From Gammaproteobacteria bacterium (GTDB lineage Bacteria > Pseudomonadota > Gammaproteobacteria > Ga0077536): 64,000 nucleotides of DNA. The translations under genes were made by a program, and so were the position numbers. Where the stretch lies: NCBI GenBank assembly GCA_021773835.1, contig JAJFJQ010000046.1, positions 1-64,000 on the forward strand. The letters are read 5' to 3'. Position 1 is the first letter of the stretch. Each line of letters begins with the position of its first letter. Below are positions 17,441 through 26,681 of this stretch, piece after piece. The notes under the pieces were generated by a model. That model saw only the letters and a program-made list of their open reading frames with translations. It was not told the origin of the DNA and made no database searches.

Positions 17441-18865
17441 ATGGCTGAACGTATTCTATTCATTACCGGCAAACTCGCGGAAAAGAGCTTACTGCGAACG
17501 CTCTCCGGAATGTCCGCGCCGGCCTTTGAGTATGAGGTTCGAGTGCTCGGCGTCGCGGTCGCCGCGCTAATGACCGGCGAGCTGATCAAAAAACGTTTAG
17601 ACGATGTCGCGGCCTTCGATCGGATCCTGCTCCCGGGTCGTTGTCGCGGCGACCTCGCGACCCTGAGCAACCATTTCGGCGTACGAGTGGAACGCGGACC
17701 AGAAGAACTAAAAGATCTCCCGCGCTTTTTTGGCGTCGATGGCAAGGCGCACGATCTGCGACAACACGACATGCAAATTTTCGCCGAATTGGTCGACGCG
17801 CCGCATTGCTCAATCGCCTCAATCCTCGGCCGTGCCACCGAGTATCGCGACGATGGGGCAGATGTGATCGACATCGGCTGTCTGCCGGACACGCCCTTTC
17901 CGCACCTTGAACAAGCGGTGTCTACGCTCAAAGCCGCGGGCTTCACGGTAAGCGTGGATTCACTGCTGGACGACGAGCTACTGCGCGGCGGCAAAGCAGG
18001 CGCGGATTATCTGTTTAGTCTTAGCTCAAGCACGCTTTGGATCGCCGACGAAGTCGCCTCCATCCCAATCTTGATCGGCGACGAACCTGCCGATATCGCA
18101 TCCTTGTTCCGCACGATCGAGGCGTTTAAAGGGCGGGAGCGACCTTTTTACGCCGATGCGATCCTCGATCCGATCCACTACGGCTTAACCGACTCGATCG
18201 TTCGTTATCACGCCTTACGTCAGCGCTACCCAGATGTCGACATCATGATGGGGATCGGCAATCTAACGGAATTAACCCACGCCGATACGCTCGGCACCAA
18301 CACGCTATTGCTCGGTCTAGCATCGGAGCTAAAGGTAACCGGGCTGCTCACCACCCAGGTGAGCAAACATTGTCGAAGCGTGCTTAAAGAGCTCGATCAC
18401 GCACGGCGGGTGATGTTCGCCGCGCGTGAAGATGCCAGCCCACCGCGTCATATCGATGAAGGCTTGATGGCGTTACACGACCGCCACCCCTATCCCTACG
18501 ACGCCGCTGAAATCGAAGACTTCGCGCGGCAAATAAAAGATCCCAATTTTCGTATTCAAGTGTCGGCCGATGGGATCAGTATCTACAATCGAGACGGACT
18601 TCAATTGGCCACCGATCCTTACGAACTCTTTGCAGCGCTCAAGGTGGACGATGATGGTCCCCACGCGTTCTACCTTGGCCTCGAGCTGGCGCGCGCGCAG
18701 ATCGCCTGGCAGCTTGGCAAACGCTTTGAGCAGGATGAAGAGTTGCAATGGGGGGCTGTCTACCGGCGCGGCGAAGATAAAAAGGCGCACTTTGCGAGCG
18801 AAAAATCAACGCTCAAGGCGCGTAAGGCTCGGCGCGCAAACAAACGCGACCCTTCCCGCTCATAA
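17441..18865 (+). CDS. Dihydropteroate-synthase-related protein (DUF6513 + DHPS-like)
   Basis: A 474-residue protein starting MAERILFITGKLAEKSL; an upstream ATG at 17402 would add 13 poorly fitting residues. About residues 1-120 resemble the DUF6513 domain. The rest is a pterin-binding TIM barrel (ATEYRDDGADVIDIGCLPDT, then GFTVSVDSL), related to DHPS but divergent. Such proteins occur with archaeal-type tetrahydromethanopterin C1 genes in methylotrophs and some other bacteria. No other gene of that pathway is visible here, so pathway assignment is tentative. Confidence 0.65.
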   Translation: MAERILFITGKLAEKSLLRTLSGMSAPAFEYEVRVLGVAVAALMTGELIKKRLDDVAAFDRILLPGRCRGDLATLSNHFGVRVERGPEELKDLPRFFGVDGKAHDLRQHDMQIFAELVDAPHCSIASILGRATEYRDDGADVIDIGCLPDTPFPHLEQAVSTLKAAGFTVSVDSLLDDELLRGGKAGADYLFSLSSSTLWIADEVASIPILIGDEPADIASLFRTIEAFKGRERPFYADAILDPIHYGLTDSIVRYHALRQRYPDVDIMMGIGNLTELTHADTLGTNTLLLGLASELKVTGLLTTQVSKHCRSVLKELDHARRVMFAAREDASPPRHIDEGLMALHDRHPYPYDAAEIEDFARQIKDPNFRIQVSADGISIYNRDGLQLATDPYELFAALKVDDDGPHAFYLGLELARAQIAWQLGKRFEQDEELQWGAVYRRGEDKKAHFASEKSTLKARKARRANKRDPSRS

Positions 18866-18882
18866 GCCTAGAGTGACTGCGC

Positions 18883-20109
18883 CTAAGCTGCTGGGCCGGG
18901 ATCGGTATCGCGTCTCACGCATCCGAGCGCGATGGCGATCCAAACCAGGCTGGACCAGTACGAACCATAGAATGCGAGATGTGCGTTCAGCGGGAACAGC
19001 GCGACTAGCGCGATCATCAGATAGATTGCCGCTTGGGGCTCAACGATTCGTTGGCGCCACATTTCACGGCCCAAAATAATCAGCAACAAGACATATCCAA
19101 TAAGTCCGATCACCCCGGTCTCGATCAATACTTCAAGGCCCATGAGATGGGGGTGGGTCTGGCCTTTAGTACCAAGTTTGATCCAAAAATCATCTGGGCC
19201 CGCAAACTCTCGATACACGGTTCGAAATCCCCGCGGGCCGATGCCGTTAAGCCAATTGGCGCGCACCATAGACAGTCCGGTATGCCATAAACTTAGGCGA
19301 CGCGACGTTGCCAGGTCGACCCGCTCGAAGTCTGCTGAGAATAAGCCCATCGTGTCGGTTATCTGTGTGCGCAAATTCGGGACGGATACAATCGCGATCG
19401 CAAGCGCCACTGCAGCTGCACCACCGAAACCAATAACAACGCGGAGATTCAATCTGCGCAGCCGAACAAAACACACGATATAGGCCCCGATTGCCGCGAG
19501 TCCCATGACCCAGGCGGTACGTTTCAACGAGAATAAGACGCTGACAGCTAAAGGCAGTAATAACAGCCACGCCCAAATAGAGCGCGCGGCAAGACGTTGG
19601 ACAATGTGGAGATATAACGGCGCGAACACCGCGAGGATCAGGCCGAAGCGCTGTTTCGGATAAAATACGCCTTTAAGTATCGAACCGTCATACGGGTAGC
19701 CGAAGAGATCCCGGCCGAAGACCAACTGAATCACGCCGTCGATGCACCAAAAAGCAATAACTATCGCGAAGCCGCTCCACACGATGCGTCGAACGAGATG
19801 GTCGCGTAACATATAAACGACGTAGAGTCCGGCGGGCAAAAAATGAACATAGAGAAACGTCGTTTTCATCGCGCGCGCTGGATTCACTGCGTCCGGTAAT
19901 GCCAAGAGCATTGGGACCCAGACACAGGCGAACATCGCTATTAGTAGCCGCGCGTTACTTGATCTAACGACACCTGCATAATCGCGCCACGCCAGATACA
20001 GGCCAAGCAAGCACATTATGCCAATCGGATAATGCGAGAGGTTTTCACTCGCGAGTCCGGCGATCGACAGCACAATCAACGCGGCAGGTAGGTAACAGTT
20101 AGCGAACAT
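18883..20109 (-). CDS. O-antigen ligase/polymerase-like membrane protein
   Basis: A 408-residue protein with about 10-12 hydrophobic helices and a large periplasmic loop between about residues 270 and 330 that contains LSLWHTGLSMVRANWLNGIGPRGF and TKGQTHPHLMGLEVL. The R...GxGxxxF and H...HN-like pattern is typical of the Wzy/WaaL O-antigen ligase family. It would join or polymerise surface glycans at the periplasmic face. It is divergent from the TylF-type gene at 20235. Confidence 0.8.
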   Translation of the reverse strand: MFANCYLPAALIVLSIAGLASENLSHYPIGIMCLLGLYLAWRDYAGVVRSSNARLLIAMFACVWVPMLLALPDAVNPARAMKTTFLYVHFLPAGLYVVYMLRDHLVRRIVWSGFAIVIAFWCIDGVIQLVFGRDLFGYPYDGSILKGVFYPKQRFGLILAVFAPLYLHIVQRLAARSIWAWLLLLPLAVSVLFSLKRTAWVMGLAAIGAYIVCFVRLRRLNLRVVIGFGGAAAVALAIAIVSVPNLRTQITDTMGLFSADFERVDLATSRRLSLWHTGLSMVRANWLNGIGPRGFRTVYREFAGPDDFWIKLGTKGQTHPHLMGLEVLIETGVIGLIGYVLLLIILGREMWRQRIVEPQAAIYLMIALVALFPLNAHLAFYGSYWSSLVWIAIALGCVRRDTDPGPAA

Positions 20110-20234
20110 CGAAAATCCAACGAACCTTGTTGACTCTTTATGACCGGCGGGTCTGTTGCGGTGTTATTTTGACACAAGGAACTTCGGCTGACTCAGCGCT
20201 TCAGAATTCCGGTGATTATTAGAACGAACCAACA

Positions 20235-21038
20235 ATGAGTAAACTGACAACACAATTACGCATTTGGCGAACCAACCTCGGGCGCGAAAGTTCAAAACTC
20301 GTGCGCAAAGCGCTCGCGCCGCCGGGTGTGCGCGAACTTCCACCGAAATATCCACAGGACTTTTCACCGTTCACCCGCAGCCTGTGGGACAAGGTCTGCC
20401 CGTATACCATGACCTCGCAAGCGCGGATCGCCAATCTCGAGCGCGCCGTACGCTACATCATCGCCAACAACATTCGTGGCGATTTCGTTGAGTGCGGCGT
20501 CGGTGCCGGCGGCAGCATGATGGCCGTTGCCTATACCTTGAACGACCTTCAGATCAGCGACCGCCGTCTCCTGCTATACGACACATTTGCCGGGATGGCG
20601 CGCCCTACTGACGAAGACATCAGCATTCTTGGTAAACCGGCGACCAGAAAATACGAACGCAAGACGAAAGACGGGGAGTGCACCTGGCATAACTTCCCGC
20701 TCGACGATGTCCGCGCGAATATGGCTCGCACCGCATACCCAAGCGACTGCACGTTGTTCTACAAGGGATTAGTGCAGGACACACTGCCAGCCAACGACAG
20801 CCCTGAGATCGCCTTGCTCCGTCTGGATACCAACTTATATGAATCAACCGTCGTCGAATGTGCACAGCTGATGCCGAAAATTCAAACCGGTGGGGTCCTG
20901 ATCATCGACGACTATTTCCGATGGCTAGGACAGCAAAAAGCGATCGACGAATATCTCGATAGCGCGGGCTTGCACATGCTTTTGACGCGCATCGACGACC
21001 ATTGCGCGATGGGGGTGCTAGGTACCAAGCCGAGGTAA
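20235..21038 (+). CDS. TylF/MycF-type sugar O-methyltransferase
   Basis: A 267-residue SAM-dependent methyltransferase of the macrocin O-methyltransferase family. Markers are the SAM-binding segment GDFVECGVGAGGSMMAVAYT, LLYDTFAGM with the family's catalytic-Asp region, and VLIIDDYFRWLGQQKAIDEY. Metal-dependent transfer to a sugar hydroxyl is the known family chemistry. Together with the ligase-like gene it may modify a surface polysaccharide. Confidence 0.85.
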   Translation: MSKLTTQLRIWRTNLGRESSKLVRKALAPPGVRELPPKYPQDFSPFTRSLWDKVCPYTMTSQARIANLERAVRYIIANNIRGDFVECGVGAGGSMMAVAYTLNDLQISDRRLLLYDTFAGMARPTDEDISILGKPATRKYERKTKDGECTWHNFPLDDVRANMARTAYPSDCTLFYKGLVQDTLPANDSPEIALLRLDTNLYESTVVECAQLMPKIQTGGVLIIDDYFRWLGQQKAIDEYLDSAGLHMLLTRIDDHCAMGVLGTKPR

Positions 21039-21043
21039 TAGCC

Positions 21044-21069
21044 AAAAAAAAACCCCGCTCTAGGCGGGG
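21044..21069 (-). terminator. Rho-independent terminator
   Basis: On the minus strand CCCCGC-CTAGA-GCGGGG is followed by nine T's. It could end the candidate small RNA or the AraC-family gene 400 bases upstream. Confidence 0.75.
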
Positions 21070-21263
21070 CAAATTATACTGCCGTGCGTTAGCACGACAT
21101 AGGCACTACCCGGAATTAACGGACAAGACGCGGTCGTAAACCGACCATCATGCTTCGCGCGCTAGCTCTTTGGCCGCGACTGGGTCTCCCCCTCCTCCGG
21201 AATCGACAATCGCGAACGACTGTCAGCGTTTCATATGCAAGGATTCGGCCAAGTCTTATCGAT
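21044..21263 (-). ncRNA. Candidate structured small RNA of about 220 nt
   Basis: A minus-strand unit in an otherwise empty gap. A sigma70-like promoter (TTGTCG at 21300-21295, 18-bp spacer, TGTAAT at 21276-21271) predicts a start near 21263. Local hairpins follow, including GGTCG-GTTTA-CGACC and GTCGTGC-TAA-(C)GCACGGC, and it ends in a textbook terminator at 21069-21044. Three clustered GGA motifs (GGAGGAGGGGGA) lie mid-transcript and could bind CsrA/RsmA. No known RNA family is recognised. Confidence 0.4.
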
Positions 21264-21472
21264 GCGTTCTATTACAGAAGCTTAAAGGCGCCTTCGACAA
21301 ATGAACTCGAAGCGGTTTGTTAAATTCATTGACACCGATCGCGGCGAAAATCAGCTTCGGATGCTCGGCCCGCGCCTAGAGAAGCTAAATATTCACAACG
21401 TTATGAAGGGCTTATACCAATTCAACGTCGTCTCACCGGGTGTTAAATTTCTTGACACGAAAACGGCCACGT

Positions 21473-22456
21473 TCAAGTTGCAGAAAACACCTTGGCGCGA
21501 ACGGTCTTGCGATAATCCGCCGGATTCACCGTGTGAGCGCGCGCAAACAAGCGCGCAAAATGCCCCTGATCTTGATAACCAACCCGATACGCAACTTCTC
21601 CTATCGTGAGGTTCGTTGATTCGAGTAACTCCTTGGCCGTGCGCATGCGCTGCTCCTGCAAATAAGATAGTGGCGAGCAACCAATCGCGGCGCGAAAGCG
21701 GCGTCCTAATGTGCGTGCGCTGAGACCAAATTTTGCCGCAACCCCTGGGATCTCAATCGCTTGATTGAGATGGCGCTGCATCCACAACTGAATCTCGATA
21801 ATCAATTCATCGGTGTGTTGGAGATCGTCTCCTTCCAAGTATCGATATTTTTCGTACGGCCGGCGGATCTCATGTGAAAAATTTCGCTCCACATGACTCG
21901 CTACGTCGCGCCCGTAGAAGTGCTCTATTAAATGAACGGTGACATCGGCCAGTGCGTTAACACTCGCGGCACAAAATATCGACCCAGCCTGGGTGATAAA
22001 GAAATCCCGTTTCAACATCACCTTTGGGTAATCGCTTGCGAAACGCTCAAAGTAGTGCCAGTGGGTCGTGGCGGATTTACCGTCGAGCAAGCCGGTTTCG
22101 GCCAGGAAGCAGCATCCCGTACCGACCGCGGCAAGCATGGCGCCGTTTTCGAATTGGTGGACCAACCAATCGAACATGGGCGCGTTGCGCCGGATCACCG
22201 GTCGCGGATTTCGCCACAGTGCAGGCAGATAGACGACGTCCATTACTTGCGGATCATCAAAGCTCACGTCAGGCGCGATGGCGATCCGGGCCTGTGTCGA
22301 AACCGGCGCCGGACTGGCGGCTAATAGGGTCGTTTTCAGCGGAGATTCAGACCCGCCCCGTCCGCGCGCCGTTGATTCCGCCGCGCGCCACATCTCCAGT
22401 GGTAAAAAGGTGCCCGCGGCGAGCATGTTCTCGGCCAAAACAAATCCCAATTGCAT
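21473..22456 (-). CDS. GlxA-type AraC-family regulator with DJ-1/PfpI domain
   Basis: A 327-residue protein. The N-terminal DJ-1/PfpI-like domain (about 1-165) has the GTGCCFLAETGLLDG elbow. The C-terminal AraC domain (about 215-320) has two helix-turn-helix units: AAKFGLSARTLGRRFRAAIG and IGEVAYRVGYQDQGHFARLF. I chose the ATG at 22456 with GGAG 9 bases upstream; a GTG at 22471 is in frame. It is divergent from fabY and probably binds the TGGC repeats between them. Its effector is unknown. Confidence 0.88.
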   Translation of the reverse strand: MQLGFVLAENMLAAGTFLPLEMWRAAESTARGRGGSESPLKTTLLAASPAPVSTQARIAIAPDVSFDDPQVMDVVYLPALWRNPRPVIRRNAPMFDWLVHQFENGAMLAAVGTGCCFLAETGLLDGKSATTHWHYFERFASDYPKVMLKRDFFITQAGSIFCAASVNALADVTVHLIEHFYGRDVASHVERNFSHEIRRPYEKYRYLEGDDLQHTDELIIEIQLWMQRHLNQAIEIPGVAAKFGLSARTLGRRFRAAIGCSPLSYLQEQRMRTAKELLESTNLTIGEVAYRVGYQDQGHFARLFARAHTVNPADYRKTVRAKVFSAT

Positions 22457-22487
22457 TCCGTGTTGCTCCACTCATTAAGGGGATAAG

Positions 22488-22536
22488 TGGCTATTTTAGC
22501 TAATATGGCCAATGAAATGGCTTATTTGGCCAAAAT
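22488..22536. promoter_or_regulatory. Cluster of four TGGC-type operator half-sites between the AraC gene and fabY
   Basis: TGGCTAT, TGGCCAA, TGGCTTA and TGGCCAA begin at 22488, 22506, 22518 and 22527 in an AT-rich intergenic region. Direct repeats of this size are typical of AraC-family operators. Control of fabY and of the regulator itself is inferred from position. Confidence 0.4.
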
Positions 22537-22600
22537 ACTTTGTTCTCCGACGATTACACTTCCTGCACGCGCATCGCGTTAACCGGTACCCAAGTAAATC

Positions 22601-24502
22601 ATGACAAGACTACCCGTGATCGTAGGCTTCGGCGGCGTTGGACCGGCCGGACGGTCATCGTTTCATCACGCCTATCGACGGACGATCATAGACTCCACCA
22701 CTGGGCACGAACGTGCCCAGACGTTCATGGCGCTCGCGAGCATGATGCAGCTGATCCGCTTTGACGAAGGCCGTTGCCTCACCCGCGACGGTGAAGAGAT
22801 TGAGCCTGGGGCGATCGAAGCCCGTTTTGGTCAACAAATTTTGGATGGCACCCTGATCCGCCGCATCGAGCCAGGTATGTTCGATCCAGACCGAGTTTCT
22901 GGAAACAACACGATGCCGGTCTGCAACCTGAGCGCTGCACCCGGCACCTTTCTCGTCAATAAACGGAATGTCCCGGATCCCCTACCGCCAGGCTGCGAAG
23001 CCAGGTCGATTGACGACAACTTGGTCGAATTTCGAATGGACGATACGGTAACGCTAAGTCTCGCGGGCTTTCGAAAACTGACCGTACAGGCAGCAGGACA
23101 GCTACCCAGCGGTTTCGACCCGGCGGTGTTGTACAACTCGCGTTTTCACCCCCGTGGACTCCAACTCACCATCATTGCGGCATCCGACGCTGTTCGCTCT
23201 GTCGGTATCGACTGGGACGTGATTGCGCAACAGGTGCGGCCGGATGAAATTTGCGTGTACGCAGCCAGTGCAATGGGGCAGCTCGATGTCCACGGCACCG
23301 GCGGCATGACCCAAGCACGCCTGCGCGGTAACCGTGTGAGTTCGAAGCAGCTACCGCTGGGCCTGAACCAAATGCCGGCAGACTTCGTCAATGCCTATGT
23401 GCTGGGCAATATTGGCGCTACCGGTGCGGCGGTCGGCGCCTGCGCGACATTCTTATACAACTTGCGTATGGCGAGCGACGATATCCAATCTGGGCGACGC
23501 CGCGTCGCGGTCGTTGGTAACGCCGAAGCGCCACTGCTGCCGGAGGTGATTGAAGGCTATGCCGCTATGAGTGCGTTGGCGACCGACGACAACCTATGCC
23601 GCCTCGACCAGTCAGAAACGCCAGACTACCGCCGGGCGAGCCGCCCGTTTGGTGAAAATTGCGGCTTCGTCTTATCCGAATCAGGACAATACGTGGTCTT
23701 GTTCGACGACGAGCTGGCGCTGGAGATGGGCGCCCAGATCCATGGCGCTGTCGCCGGCGTTTATGTCAACGCAGATGGGTTCAAGAAATCTATTTCTGCA
23801 CCGGGGCCCGGAAACTATGTAACCTTGGCCAAGGCCGTGGGCGCGGCACGTTCGATTCTCGGCGACGAGGCCATACGGCAACGCAGTTTTATTCAAGCGC
23901 ACGGCTCCAGCACGCCGCAAAATCGAACGACCGAGTCACGCGTGTTCGATCAAATCGCTCGCGCCTTCGGCATTAACGAATGGCCGGTGACCGCGATGAA
24001 GAGTTTTGTCGGCCACTCCCTCGCTCCGGCAAGCGCCGATCAGATGATAAGCTCGCTCGGCATTTTTCACGATGAAATTTTGCCCGGAATTAAGACCTTG
24101 GATGCGGTCGCTGATGATGTCTACGACGAAAGGCTCAATATCCCGATTCAAGACCTCGATCTCAGCGGTCGCGCAGACGTCGCTTTCTTGAACTCCAAGG
24201 GGTTTGGCGGCAACAACGCGACAGCGGCAGTGCTATCGAACAGAGTTGCCGAAGCAATGGTCAATAAACGCTTCACCAGCGCGCAAATTTCAGCCTACCG
24301 TGACAAGCGAGAAGCAGTACTTGAAGCTGCAAATGCCTATGATGAGCAATGTATGCAGGGTCCGATGAAACCGATCTATCGCTTCGGCGAGGACATGATC
24401 GACGAAGAAAAAATCGAGATCGGTGCCAAGGAACTACGCCTCCCGGGCTATGCTCACGCTATCGACTTAGACATGACGAATCCATTTGAGGATATGGTGT
24501 GA
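22601..24502 (+). CDS. fabY: FabY-type beta-ketoacyl-ACP synthase
   Basis: A 633-residue condensing enzyme matching the long FabY class known from Pseudomonas: it opens MTRLPVIVGFGGVGPAGRSS and carries PTGF-like QLPSGFDP and NSRFHPRG. Catalytic Cys281 lies in GACATFLYN, with histidines in QAHGSSTPQN and VGHSLAPAS. FabY starts fatty acid synthesis by condensing acetyl-CoA with malonyl-ACP. It is first in a compact operon; its stop overlaps the next start as GTGA. Confidence 0.9.
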   Translation: MTRLPVIVGFGGVGPAGRSSFHHAYRRTIIDSTTGHERAQTFMALASMMQLIRFDEGRCLTRDGEEIEPGAIEARFGQQILDGTLIRRIEPGMFDPDRVSGNNTMPVCNLSAAPGTFLVNKRNVPDPLPPGCEARSIDDNLVEFRMDDTVTLSLAGFRKLTVQAAGQLPSGFDPAVLYNSRFHPRGLQLTIIAASDAVRSVGIDWDVIAQQVRPDEICVYAASAMGQLDVHGTGGMTQARLRGNRVSSKQLPLGLNQMPADFVNAYVLGNIGATGAAVGACATFLYNLRMASDDIQSGRRRVAVVGNAEAPLLPEVIEGYAAMSALATDDNLCRLDQSETPDYRRASRPFGENCGFVLSESGQYVVLFDDELALEMGAQIHGAVAGVYVNADGFKKSISAPGPGNYVTLAKAVGAARSILGDEAIRQRSFIQAHGSSTPQNRTTESRVFDQIARAFGINEWPVTAMKSFVGHSLAPASADQMISSLGIFHDEILPGIKTLDAVADDVYDERLNIPIQDLDLSGRADVAFLNSKGFGGNNATAAVLSNRVAEAMVNKRFTSAQISAYRDKREAVLEAANAYDEQCMQGPMKPIYRFGEDMIDEEKIEIGAKELRLPGYAHAIDLDMTNPFEDMV

Positions 24503-24939
24503 CCACAGACAGCACTAACGATGGCGCACGCACGGATGCCGACTATTGCTTTGTGTGCGGTCCCAAAAACCCGATCGGCCTGCGCATCCCTTTTGTTTTA
24601 GAAAATGGCGTGTGTCGTGGAGAATTCGTGCCTCACAATGACCACGCAGGTTTCGACGGGGTTACTCATGGCGGTATTATTTTCAGCGTCCTCGATGACC
24701 TGATGGCCAATTGGCTGTACCTGCAAAACGGCCGCGGCTTTACCGCCAAATGCGACATCCGATTTCGTGATCCCCTGCCGGTCGGCGAAAAGATTGCGGT
24801 TGAATGCCATCTTAAGCGGCGCAAGGGCCGATTGTTGCAGCTGGAATCGAAAGCGCTCGGCCAGGACGGCCGAATTGTTGCCGAGGCCGAAGCAAGTTTC
24901 ATGATAGACGACTATGGTGATTTACTTGACCCGGCGTGA
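24499..24939 (+). CDS. PaaI-like hotdog thioesterase
   Basis: A 146-residue single hotdog-fold protein. CFVCGPKNPIGLRI and FDGVTHGGIIFSVLDDLMANW are typical of PaaI/4HBT-type acyl-CoA or acyl-ACP thioesterases. The GTG start overlaps the fabY stop (GTGA). Coupling to fabY suggests removal of acyl groups around fatty acid initiation, but the substrate is unknown. Confidence 0.8.
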   Translation: MTTDSTNDGARTDADYCFVCGPKNPIGLRIPFVLENGVCRGEFVPHNDHAGFDGVTHGGIIFSVLDDLMANWLYLQNGRGFTAKCDIRFRDPLPVGEKIAVECHLKRRKGRLLQLESKALGQDGRIVAEAEASFMIDDYGDLLDPA

Positions 24940-25184
24940 GTTCGGTTAGGCTACCGGTCGAAACCATGACTGAACAGCAATCACCCGGCGGTACAGCGCA
25001 ACGTTGTGCGCGCTGCAATAGTTCATTTGAATGCGGAATTGCGGCCGAAACCTGCTGGTGCACCGAATTACCGCCACTTGAGCTCAATCGGATTGATGCC
25101 ACCTTGCAATGCCTCTGTCCAGCCTGTCTACGCAACACAATTGAGCTGCAAACTCACAACAAGCGCGCATTATCGGAAGATTAA
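24936..25184 (+). CDS. Cysteine-rich CWC family small protein
   Basis: An 82-residue protein (72 if the ATG at 24966 is used). RCARCNSSFECGIAAETCWC and LCPACL match the Cys-rich CWC family, a probable zinc-binding module of unknown function. The GTG at 24936 overlaps the thioesterase stop (GTGA), so three genes form one operon with fabY. Confidence 0.7.
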   Translation: MSSVRLPVETMTEQQSPGGTAQRCARCNSSFECGIAAETCWCTELPPLELNRIDATLQCLCPACLRNTIELQTHNKRALSED

Positions 25185-25424
25185 TAGCCGAAATCGGGTC
25201 TTAGTAAGCCCAAGTCCGCTAGAATCACCGTATTAGACAACCCCGACGAAGCCGGAACATTGGCGCTCATTGCTGGTCGAACCTTGACCAGCGGCGGACC
25301 ACTGTGCGATGGCTAAGAAGCGGCAGTGCACTAGCGACTCCTAGCTTCGGCGCATGCGCGAGCTAGCGGGGAGCACTATGACGCGGATGGCACCATTGAT
25401 ACGGACTAGATACAAATTCGAGTA

Positions 25425-26663
25425 ATGCGTGTAAACCCGGACATTGTCTTCCGACCGCTACTCGGGCCATTGCTCGTTGGCCTATGCTGGACTGCCCACG
25501 CGGCCGACGAAGCCCCCAACGGCGTCCCGCCCAATGTTGATGTCACGCCGTATCGCCAAAATATCACCGCGATCGAAAGCGAGCACGGGGCGCTCGACTA
25601 CCGCTTGGCAGAGCATTTCTTAAGTCTTGGTCTAGCCTATCGAGCCAATGACGAACCCGAACAGGCGGTGGCTGCGTTACGCCAGGCACTCCACGTCAAT
25701 CGGATCAATAAAGGGCTGCATCATCTCATGCATGTTCCGATTGTCGACTTGTTAATCGAAACCAACGCTGGGCTTTCTGACTGGCCGGCCGTTGAGCAGC
25801 AACATCGATATCGTTATTGGATCCATCGTCGTGAAGTCGATGCGAATTCAGATGACTTTGTCGACGCAGCGATCGTTTTTTCTGCTTGGGAAACCTACGC
25901 CTACGATCTTGATACTGGAGTACCCGCTTTCCAGCAGCTCCGTGACGCACAAGATGCACTCAAAGCCGCGGCGAACACGGTTGTTGCCAAAAATGGCGAC
26001 GCCGATCCCAGGATGGTAAGGATCCTAAACCTGCAAGCAATGGCAAATCTCAATCTCGCCATCCACGTCACCAATACAGAAGTGGATCCGGTCACCGGCG
26101 GGCCGGTATCGGGAGAGACGGTTACCGACGTCATCGCGCGTAGAAATCTTATTCTTGAGTGCTTCGTTAACGGCAAGCAAGCATTGGAACAAGTCGTGAA
26201 TTTAAGCGAAGGTGAAGATACGCCAATCCAGCATGGTTTAGCATTGGCCAACCTTGCGGACTGGGAACTCATATTCGACCGACCACAATCTTCTACTCGA
26301 AACTACCGTCGCGCCTACTCATTGTTAAAATCCGCCGGTCTGTCCGAACAAGAACTGGCGCTTGAGTTCGCCGAACCGCGCAAGATGTCCCAGTTCACGG
26401 TCAAGCGACGACAAGCTGATGCTGATACCGAAGCGGTACCGGATCCCAAGGTCGCCTACGTCAAGGCGACGTTCAAAGTTACGAGCACCGGCCATGCGCG
26501 AAACGTCAAGGTCGTCGAGGCGAAGCCGGCCGGTAATTCACGCATCATCCGTCGGGCACGCGCAGCATTACGTGACGCGCGCTTCCGCCCACGGATAAAC
26601 GATCAGGGACCGGTCGAGGCCGCGTCTACGATCCGGTATATTTTCCCAGATGAAGCGATTTAA
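25425..26663 (+). CDS. Exported TPR protein with TonB C-terminal domain
   Basis: A 412-residue protein. A signal peptide (about 1-27, ending AHAA) precedes TPR-like helices (AEHFLSLGLAYRANDEPEQA) and other helical repeats. A TonB_C domain (about 335-410) follows: YVKATFKVTSTGHARNVKVV, then a basic helix and RFRPRI. It lacks the N-terminal anchor of true TonB, so it is probably periplasmic or secreted. It starts the same-strand run of envelope genes, 18 bases before the next gene. Confidence 0.75.
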   Translation: MRVNPDIVFRPLLGPLLVGLCWTAHAADEAPNGVPPNVDVTPYRQNITAIESEHGALDYRLAEHFLSLGLAYRANDEPEQAVAALRQALHVNRINKGLHHLMHVPIVDLLIETNAGLSDWPAVEQQHRYRYWIHRREVDANSDDFVDAAIVFSAWETYAYDLDTGVPAFQQLRDAQDALKAAANTVVAKNGDADPRMVRILNLQAMANLNLAIHVTNTEVDPVTGGPVSGETVTDVIARRNLILECFVNGKQALEQVVNLSEGEDTPIQHGLALANLADWELIFDRPQSSTRNYRRAYSLLKSAGLSEQELALEFAEPRKMSQFTVKRRQADADTEAVPDPKVAYVKATFKVTSTGHARNVKVVEAKPAGNSRIIRRARAALRDARFRPRINDQGPVEAASTIRYIFPDEAI

Positions 26664-26681
26664 GCGCGGGAGTCTCGTGCA

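Noticed and set aside
21044-21069. Hairpin as terminator of the TylF-type gene
   Set aside because: The T run is on the minus strand only; on the plus strand the A run comes before the stem.
21301-21609. Plus-strand 102-codon frame opposite the candidate small RNA and AraC gene
   Set aside because: Overlaps the 3' end of a clear AraC-family gene; no ribosome site or recognisable domain.
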